Below, piece by piece: positions 56,949-64,000 of a DNA stretch of 64,000 bases. A program made the position numbers and the translations under genes. The notes below the pieces were generated by a model, which was not told the origin of the DNA, searched no databases, and saw nothing but the letters and a program-made list of their open reading frames with translations. Source of the stretch: Ascarosepion bandense. Lineage: Eukaryota; Mollusca; Cephalopoda; Sepiida; Sepiidae. How positions within the stretch are numbered: position 1 is the first letter of the stretch; each line of letters begins with the position of its first letter. Where the stretch lies: contig JBBBDQ010001939.1 in the NCBI GenBank assembly GCA_037127315.1, positions 134,501 through 198,500 of the forward strand, given 5' to 3'.

Positions 56949-58661
56949 TGGTTAAATAAAATAAAGACAAGAAGAAAACTGTATTTTAAATCGCCTACAC
57001 GTTTCGTCCCGTGATGGACTTTTTCAAGGCAAAAAGACAAAATGAACTTTATTCTAAATTACGTATCTATAAACAAACAGTGTTGGTAACCACAAAGATG
57101 CTCACAAATCATTTCAAAAGATCAACAGAATATTTTAGTTTTTAGAATTTCTTCTTGTGTAGTGCAAAGTCACGAGATATTAAAATGAAGGGAATTTGAC
57201 CGTTTTCTTTGAAAACTGTTTATTTTGTGTGTAAGTCTGTTTTAGAATTTCTTCATGTGTAGCAGAAAGTCACGAGATGTTAAAATGAAGGGAATTCAAC
57301 CGTTTTCTTTGAAATTGTTATTATGAATGTTAGCCTGTTTTAGTATAATTTCCATAAGTAAAGGTGAGATTGGAAAAAATCCGGGGTGCAAATTGATGTT
57401 TTGGTAGTATTGGATAGCGGCACTCTCGAGAACTTTTCTTCTGAATAAATTGTTTACTCTTTTTATTAGTGTGGCATTTTTAAATTTCCTTTCCTAGATA
57501 ACATATTACACAAAAATAACAGCAAACTCGATTTTGACGTCTACAGAAAAGCTACCAACAAAAACGACCTAATAAATTTCTACTCCAGTCACTCTTCCAA
57601 ATCAAATCTGGTATTATTATAGGTTTCTTCTTAAGAGCATTAAGAATATGCAGCTGCCAATATTTAACAAAAGAAGAAAAATACATAGAAAGCACATTCA
57701 GAAACTTGCATTACCCATATCACTTTATTCACAATGCAAAAAGAAAGGCACATAATATATACAACCACAACAAAAGAAACACTGTTAACAATAATAATCT
57801 AAACAATAACAAATACATCATACTAACAACCAACTCCATTGCATCTAATATCCAAAACAATCTATCTCATATAAAAAATAAAAACACATAGTAACAACTA
57901 CTTCGAAAACTATTATGGACATTATCAGATCTAAAAATAACTGAAATCAAAATGATGAACAAGCAGGTGTATACCAAATAAATTGCCGGGATTGTTCCTC
58001 CAGTTACATCGGAGAAACAAGTAGAAATCTAAAAAAAACGTGTATATGAACACAAAAGAGACATCACTAATAATAATCTTACAAATGCATTCGTGATTCA
58101 CAGAAATAAATTCAACCACAATTTCGATTTTAAAAATGCCACGCTAATAAACAGAGTAAACAATTTATTCAGAAGAAAAGTTCTCGAGAGTGCCGCTATC
58201 CAATACTACCAAAACATCAATTTGCACCCCGGATTTTTTCCAATCTCACCTTTACTTATGGAAATTATACTAAAACAGGCTAACATTCATAATAACAATT
58301 TCAAAGAAAACGGTTGAATTCCCTTCATTTTAACATCTCGTGACTTTCTGCTACACATGAAGAAATTCTAAAACAGACTTACACACAAAATAAACAGTTT
58401 TCAAAGAAAACGGTCAAATTCCCTTCATTTTAATATCTCGTGACTTTGCACTACACAAGAAGAAATTCTAAAAACTAAAATATTCTGTTGATCTTTTGAA
58501 ATGATTTGTGAGCATCTTTGTGGTTACCAACACTGTTTGTTTATAGATATGTAATTTAGAATAAAGTTCATTTCGTCTTTTTGCCTTGAAAAAGTCCATC
58601 ACAGGACGAAACGCGTAGGCGATTTAAAATACAGTTTTCCTCTTGTCTTTACTTTATTTAA

Positions 58662-58664
<3 letters not shown>
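56949..58664 (+). mobile_element. Penelope-like element 3' part between inverted arms
   Basis: Arms 56949-57484 and 58129-58664 are 536 bp each and differ at about 8 positions by eye. The unique centre (57485-58128) encodes FDVYRKATNKNDLINFYSSH, IGFFLRALRICS and the start of a GIY-YIG domain (RDCSSSYIGETSRNLK near 57985). The right arm holds the rest (RVNNLFRRKVLESAAIQYYQ) and the 3' UTR. RT is missing. The left arm is thus an inverted copy of the element's own 3' end, a known kind of arrangement in Penelope-like elements. (TA)n arrays lie outside both arms. Confidence 0.88.
58574..58625 (+). ncRNA. Degenerate hammerhead-like motif in Penelope terminal repeat
   Basis: GCC, TTGAAAA in place of CTGATGA, stem II GTCC with GGAC (loop ATCACA), GAAAC, a minimal stem III (AC with GT) and GTA before GGC, which pairs with the starting GCC. 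C3 and G8 of the core are replaced, so cleavage is not expected. The inverted copy is at about 57039-56988 on the minus strand. Confidence 0.45.
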
Positions 58665-58714
<50 letters not shown>

Positions 58715-59005
58715 GTAAATCAAATTCTCATTTTAAATCCAATTTACTTGCTTTCACTTTAAAACTACATTTTTTCTCAGGGAGAAATAATTATATTCAA
58801 GCAAAGCAGATCAAACTATATGGAAAAAACATTCTGGTTTGCTGTATAGAATCTAAACCCCCAAATAAACCATCTAAACCATATTCATTGCTTTATTTAT
58901 TAATTTATTCAGTATCTAGGAATAGGGAATGCAACACTTTAAAACAAAATATTAAATAAAGCATTGAAAATTCAGTTCTTCCTTTCAAGTCATTTTTTGT
59001 TATGT
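58665..59005. other. (TA)n(CA)n then AT-rich, no gene
   Basis: Array at 58663-58713; nothing else supported. Confidence 0.5.
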
Positions 59006-59009
59006 AGAA

Positions 59010-59285
59010 AAAAAATCTCCACTATTTACATTATCCAGACTATTGTCCTCATCATTGTTACCATTTGCACGTTCTGGCCTTCTTCGGGTGATAGGAATTT
59101 TGAACTGAACCCTTTACTACGATCACTGGGGTCTATCATTCTCATTCATGTGTGAAGCCGCTTTTAATAATCACTCTAAGTTACTTGTTCACCACTGCTG
59201 TAGCCTGGTATTGAACTCACAATTCTTTTAAGTCAAATCACCAGAACTAATCAATGTCTATATCCACTGAGCCATGTGTCCTTAA
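59010..59285 (-). mobile_element. tRNA-derived SINE, fourth family
   Basis: Minus strand: A-box-like CATGGCTCAGTGGATATAGA and B-box-like GTGAGTTCAATACCAGGCTA. The body contains TCACCCGAAGAAGGCCAGAA. A remnant of this family is at 36715-36960. Confidence 0.72.
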
Positions 59286-59574
59286 GGACAAGAACAAATG
59301 AATTTCTTGGACTTATAAACATGATGTTCAGTAACCATTTTTTACCAGAGTTCATAATGCAATTTTTAATGTTAATGGTTTTCTCTAGTATTTTTTTTTT
59401 ATCAGAGCTCCTATTGCAATTTTTGACACTAATGATTTTCTCTGGCACTCTGTATTACTGCTTCCTATATCGTATTCATCTCTATGCTTGATCAGCCTAG
59501 AAGATTTTTGTAGCCTAACATATGTGCTGATTCCTTTAAGTTTATGTAGTTTCCAGTAAATTATTTTACTGTTG

Positions 59575-59820
59575 AAATAGTTAAATGTAACCGCCACTTC
59601 TACACTGACACTTTCTTTTCTCATACTTCCCACCTGTGGTTTACTTGCTTTCCTGATAGCCACAATCTCCAAAAACTTAAATGCAATATCAATTGCCATC
59701 CTGTATCTTCTTGAATACCATTCATCTTTTCTCCTGTCTTCAATACCCACTGTATCCAGTTTTTTTCTCTCACTCTAAACCCCTGCACACTAGTGTCAGT
59801 CCCAATCAAGTTAGTATGCC
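59575..59820 (+). mobile_element. Second LINE family 3' end, decayed
   Basis: CTTTCCTGATAGCCACAATC and CTCATACTTCCCACCTGTGG match the C-terminal coding region at 7300-7370. Confidence 0.6.
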
Positions 59821-59889
59821 TTTCCATGCCATGAATGACTCAATCACTAACCTAGCCATCAGATTCAGCTACAAAGTGTTGATTGGTTG

Positions 59890-60400
59890 GTTGTTTTGTT
59901 TTAATGGCATATCAACCTCGGTGGGTCATTTATTGCCAACTAAACTTTATTTATTTATTTATTACTGGTAATACCTTTTTCTTTCAACAATTTATTGTTG
60001 TTTTTTATACAAGTTTTTTTGTGTCTAGTAATACTTTTTTTTCTTTTTGAGTATCAAGATTCATTGGGATTTGTTTTTAAGGGCAGAGTCCCCAAGTCCT
60101 ACCCTTGTTATTTAACCCATGACTGGATGGAAGGGATGGATTAATACCTTTCCCAAGGGTACCAGTGCTTAAGTGAATGCAGGGTATTCAATTGGAATTC
60201 AAACTCAGCTCACCGATTTCTCTTTCCATGCCGATATCCACTGCACCACAATGCACATCCATCACTATACACTTACAGCACCTGGTATTCCCAAACGGTC
60301 ACCCATCTAAGTACTGACCAGGCTCAATGTTGCTTAACTCCGGTGATCAAGCGAGAACTGGTGTATTCAACGTGATATGCCGTAAGCCCATCTACAAGGC
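59890..60400 (-). mobile_element. 5S rRNA plus tRNA headed composite SINE, best copy
   Basis: Minus strand from 60395: a near-complete 5S rRNA-like block of about 115 bp with GAGTTAAGCAACATTGAGCC, GGTCAGTACTTAGATGGGTG and GGGAATACCAGGTGCTGTAA. It is followed by a tRNA-like block with TTGTGGTGCAGTGGATATCG and GAGTTTGAATTCCAATTG. The T2 body follows to GGGTTAAATAAC, then a different tail (GGTTGATATGCCATTAAAAC on minus). The 5S internal promoter region (box A to box C) is recognisable, so two polymerase III promoters are stacked. Confidence 0.85.
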
Positions 60401-60449
60401 GTAATAGATAAATTGTTACCATTTTATATTTTTAATTTAATGCATACAT

Positions 60450-61240
60450 ATTGTTTATTTTTGTCTGCACAGTATAGTAGGGTCAGTTGGGTACTATCTG
60501 TGAGAAAAAGAACACCATGACACAATTCACTCCATAAGAAATTTGGAAATGGCATATTGTACTGCTTGGCACCAGAAACTCAAATACTCAGAGTGTTCGA
60601 ATGTCAATTCAAGTACAGTGCAGAAGATTAAGAAATAGTTGGATGAGTTTCATTGTGATTACAAAGATGTTTGAAGTGATGGCAATGTTATGTCTACATT
60701 TGACTTTTCAAGGGGCCTCAGGATTAACATGGAGGCCTATCTCATATGCTTTGAGATAGTGCTGCCCTGGGTCCAGAGGGTGGCTGCTGAAAGACACTAT
60801 GTCTGGCAACAGGACTCTGCACCATGCTACACAAGCAAAAGAACACAGTCATGTCTGTCAGACAATTTCTGCAACTACATCACCTCTTACATTCCGCCAC
60901 CTAACTCAGCAGACTGCAACTCCCTTGATTAGTATATGTGGGGCTCAGTTGAGCAAGTGACCAACAAAACTCCTTGTAACACCAAAGATGAACTGAAAGC
61001 AAGGATTATGGCATCATTCACCAACTTAACTTCGGAGACCATCCAGAAGAGATGCAGGAGATTCCAAAACCGTATGGAGATTGCGGTTGAAGCCAATAGC
61101 AATTTTAATGAATAAATTTATTTTTTAGTATTTCAAGATATTTTTGTGTAATTTCGGTAAAGATATCTATTAAAATGAGATGTCAATGTTATTTCTATTT
61201 CTGGATAACTTAGACGACAATTTACCCATCGCACCCTGCA
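60450..61240 (+). mobile_element. mariner/Tc1-type transposase remnant
   Basis: The open stretch 60690-60932 gives MSTFDFSRGLRINMEAYLIC, then RVAAERHYVWQQDSAPCYTS, KRTQSCLSDNF and PPNSADCNSLD before a stop; the same frame continues YMWGSVEQVTNKTPCNTKDE to FQNRMEIAVEANSNFNE (about 61113). QQD and SAD carry the second and third acidic residues, 32 residues apart. The 5' part (HQKLKYSECSNVNSSTVQKI) joins directly to this, so the segment with the first aspartate is deleted. 3' end near 61225. Confidence 0.8.
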
Positions 61241-61244
61241 AAGT

Positions 61245-61815
61245 CATCGTTAAAATTACTGTTGAGAAATCTGTTTTCATACACTTCTTGGCACAACTTA
61301 CACACGTTATGTTTACTTAAAAGGCAATAGTTTGGCTAAAGACATAAAAGCAACAAGTGTTCTTCATAGTTTATATCTTTTCTTTGTTTACATTTGCAAT
61401 ACCAGCTTCTTTAAATATTTTCTTGCTGGTCAATTTATTTTTCTCTCTTATTACCTATTTAATTTTCTCAAATCTTTTTAGAAAAACTAATTTTTTCATT
61501 TTGTTCTTATCTTGCCAATGTTTTCAATTTCTTTGTTGTTTTATGATCTCTGACCAAATTTTTTCCCAATGTTATCTTCCCATCACTCAATAATTTGATA
61601 TTTTTTATTTTCTCTTTTTTCAGTGGTCATATCCTTCCATAGCAATTTTTATAAATATTAAAAAATAAAAATACTATTCTATATATGAAATTATTATGTG
61701 ATTAAAACCCTATGATGAACTAAACACACACATTTGAGTATATATGGTGAAATGCAGAATAAAATCTCACACCATCAAAAATCTTATTATAAATATTTCT
61801 AATAAAGATATATAT
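61245..61815. other. AT-rich, no gene recognised
   Basis: Nothing supported. Confidence 0.45.
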
Positions 61816-61819
61816 TATT

Positions 61820-62170
61820 AGCCGATATCCACTGTACCACAACGCACATCCCATCGTGGATGTGTGTTGTGGTACAGTGGATATCGGCTCGGAACGAGAA
61901 ACCGGGGAGCCGAGTTCGAATTCCAGTTGAATCCATTGTATTCACTTATGCGCAAATACCCTTAGGAAAGGTACTAATCCGTCTCTTCCTTCCAGTTATG
62001 GGTTAAATAGCAGGACAGATTGGGTTCTATAGCCTTGGTCAGCAACCAGTCTACCGCAGAAAGCAATGGCAACCTACTGCGGGATAATCTTCTGCCCAGT
62101 CAGTCATGTCTCTTTCGAGACATGATCGCCCAAGCGTGTATCTCGTATGACACTTAACTGACTGACTGAA
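61820..62170 (+). mobile_element. tRNA-derived SINE family T2 with 5' fold-back
   Basis: The first 35 bp (GCCGATATCCACTGTACCAC...) are the inverse of the SINE's own start (GTGGTACAGTGGATATCGGC), making a 75-bp hairpin at 61820-61895. Then B-box-like CCGAGTTCGAATTCCAG, the conserved body and a TGACTGACTGA tail. This is the clearest T2 copy. Confidence 0.88.
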
Positions 62171-62284
62171 TATAATAATTGAAACAATGATTAAGGCTTC
62201 TACTGGTCATAAAGTGGGGGATCTGTTTTCTATTGTTATGAAGTAATAAACTGATCCCCCACTAATTACTACATAATAATATAA

Positions 62285-62480
62285 TACATCTCTTTTTTCT
62301 CTAGCCATGAGTCAAATAACAGGACAGATTGGGTTCTATAGCCTTGGTCAGCAACCAGTCTACCGCAGAAAGCAATGGCAACCTACTGCGGGATAATCTT
62401 CTGCCCAGTCAGTCATGCCTCTTTCAAGACATGATCGCCTAAGTGTGTATCACGTATGGCACTTAACTGACTGATAATTA
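62285..62480 (+). mobile_element. tRNA-derived SINE family T2, 5'-truncated
   Basis: Starts in the body (CATGAGTCAAATAACAGGAC) and ends GGCACTTAACTGACTGAT. Confidence 0.88.
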
Positions 62481-62649
62481 TGTACATGTTCTAAAATATA
62501 ATTTATAATAAATATTCACAGCTCTATATATTATATATCAAGCACTGTTTTAAATTAATGTTTTGGACGTTGTAAGAATTCTTTCTTCGTTCTGTATTCA
62601 CTTGGATATACATATATGTATATATATAGAGAGAGAGAGAATCTAAGCA

Positions 62650-62700
62650 GGAGCCAACAAACCTACCTAGGTTTCACCCTACGGCTCGTCAGAGTAAATT
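62650..62700 (-). ncRNA. Weak hammerhead-like core
   Basis: Minus strand: CTGACGA, a 3-bp stem II (GCC with GGT), GAAA and stem III ACC with GGT are present, but stem I does not pair. A (GA)n run flanks it. Listed because the core is complete. Confidence 0.3.
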
Positions 62701-62704
62701 TACT

Positions 62705-62980
62705 TTAAATTTATTGCTCTACTTTCGTATTGAGCGCTTTAGTGTTAGGGTTTTCGTCTTGAGGTTTTTTCTTTCTTATGAGTGCTTGACTTTTTGTTCA
62801 CGTACTTCGTTTGTTTCTTTTTTTTTTTATTTCCCCTTCTTTTCCCTCTGAGTTCATCCTCAGTGAGTTGTACAAGACGATTTAAATTATAGCTTAATTA
62901 ATACTAGTTTTGGCAGAGTTAGTTCTGTTACTATTGGTATTGTAATCACTATAGTTAATATTATATATATATATATATAT
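62705..62980. other. No gene recognised
   Basis: T-rich; (TA)n at 62962-62983. Confidence 0.45.
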
Positions 62981-62983
62981 ATA

Positions 62984-63611
62984 CTAGCATCATAGCCTGG
63001 CGTTGCCCGTGCAACTCAGAACATTTTAGTAGTAGGAGAAGATGCCACTTTTTATTTTACATATTTTGTTTTTGTTTGAAAAAACACTTTTTTTTAAATA
63101 TTTCTTTTGTTTCAAAATTACGGGGAAAAATATTCACATTTTTTTTGTTGACCAAATGAATTTTTAAGACATAGGAATAAAAATTAAACATAAAGGCTCA
63201 TTTTTTTTTTTTTTTTCTAATAAAAAAATATTTTAGTCGCATTTGACACACGTGATTTGATTTCTGTGATGTAAAATGTCGGAATAAAAATTAAATATAA
63301 AGGCTCATTTATTTTTTTTTAATAAAAAAATATTTTAGTCGTGTTTGACACGTGCGATTTGATTTCTGTGATATAATTCAGCAACCATCTTAGATCTTAG
63401 ATGTTTTACGGAGCAAATGTAAACAACTGTGTCCATTGGCCAAAAAGTGCGAAAGGAAAATTGCTGAACTTAAACTCAAAAAGTATGTGTCGACCTGGCT
63501 TCCCTGTAGATATGTGTCCCTAGAAAGTTTCAATGGCATAGCTTAAAAAATGTAGGCATGCATAAGGAACAGTCACACACAGACTCACAGATTGCCTTTT
63601 ATATATATAGA
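62984..63611 (-). mobile_element. Helitron-like non-autonomous element
   Basis: Minus strand: starts TCTATATATATAAAAGGC after an A. It ends with GGGCAACGCC hairpin sequence and CTAG (62987-62984) before a T. This fits Helitron rules (5' TC, 3' CTRR, insertion between A and T). Internal GTGTGACTGTTCCTTATGCA; a duplicated internal block (GACACACGTGATTTGATTTC near 63246 and GACACGTGCGATTTGATTTC near 63348, plus strand). No protein. Confidence 0.75.
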
Positions 63612-63616
63612 TATAT

Positions 63617-63705
63617 ACCAGCCTGAACAAAGGAAGCCATCATTTGATCTGACATGTTTTAGACTGCTCAACCACAAATGATTTCACAGTCTAAATGAAA
63701 ATATT
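63617..63705 (-). mobile_element. SINE family T1 head fragment
   Basis: AGGAAGCCATCATTTGATCT and CTCAACCACAAATGATTTC match the T1 head on the minus strand; the tail is absent. Confidence 0.65.
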
Positions 63706-63709
63706 ATCC

Positions 63710-64000
63710 TGGTCTCGTTTAAAATATTATCTCACGTAAGTTGATCAAAGAGACACTCACAATCGTTAAACCAACCTTAGTGCAATGGAAGGGTGTCACT
63801 TTAACGAAAAATTCTCTTCGGTGACAGGTAAGTAAAGCCAACACCTGACAGGAACTATGTATGCATATTTTTTAAACAATACTGCTAATTAATCATCCTC
63901 GTGCAGAAAAATTATCCAATGGTTTTATGTTAAACACCCGTCCCGACTATTCAAAATAAAATTTCATATGTAGTAAGTAGAGATATCAAAATTGTTGTAT
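63710..64000. other. Unassigned, possible splice donor
   Basis: Contains GTGACAGGTAAGTAAAG (about 63821), a consensus-like donor CAG/GTAAGT on the plus strand in slightly GC-richer sequence. No open frame of known type leads into it. May be part of a repeat. Confidence 0.25.

Noticed and set aside
57706..57891. Separate asparagine-rich host protein
   Set aside because: It is the RT-to-GIY-YIG linker of the Penelope-like element in an AT-rich context.
60280..60395. Functional 5S rRNA gene
   Set aside because: Diverged from 5S at many positions and fused to a SINE body; it is a SINE head.

Overview
This is a window of AT-rich animal nuclear DNA, most likely from a cephalopod and probably an octopus. 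That rests on the mix of repeats: tRNA-derived and 5S-derived SINEs, Penelope-like elements with GIY-YIG domains, one abundant LINE with a shared C-terminal region, mariner-type transposons and very many (TA)n/(CA)n arrays. The species is an inference; no marker gene fixes it.

One host gene is visible. Three spliced exons on the minus strand (40444-40333, 3728-3489, 1550-1385) join in phase and encode the end of the DEDDy 3'-5' exonuclease domain and the following linker of an EXD2-like protein. The intron between the first two is about 36.6 kb and holds most of the window. I found no exon upstream of 40444, and the gene runs off the left edge.

Layout: 1-3.8 kb, minisatellite, LINE tail, two EXD2 exons and a Tc1-like fragment. 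4-9 kb, SINE, LINE and Helitron-like pieces and a transposon split by a SINE. 9.5-22.9 kb, a Penelope-rich block with a rearranged mariner, a 2.4-kb long inverted repeat and a perfect 106-bp inverted repeat. 23.9-25.64 kb, a CpG-rich island unlike its surroundings. 25.6-35.4 kb, small fold-back elements, hammerhead-like motifs, a second mariner and a LINE tail. 36-44 kb, SINEs, LINE reverse transcriptase fragments and the third EXD2 exon. 45-54 kb, two solo LTRs, 5S-derived SINEs and a decayed LINE whose YADD-motif region became a minisatellite. 56-64 kb, a Penelope-like element between 536-bp inverted arms, a transposase remnant, more SINEs and a Helitron-like element.

The most interesting signal is a set of hammerhead-ribozyme-like cores (CTGATGA, stem II, GAAA, stem III, cleavage site). 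Several lie at the 3' ends of Penelope-like fragments, others in fold-back repeats. The best two (30360-30426 minus and 22879-22926 plus) can be folded by hand into three helices. All folds, alignments and family names were made by eye, without a database or folding program.
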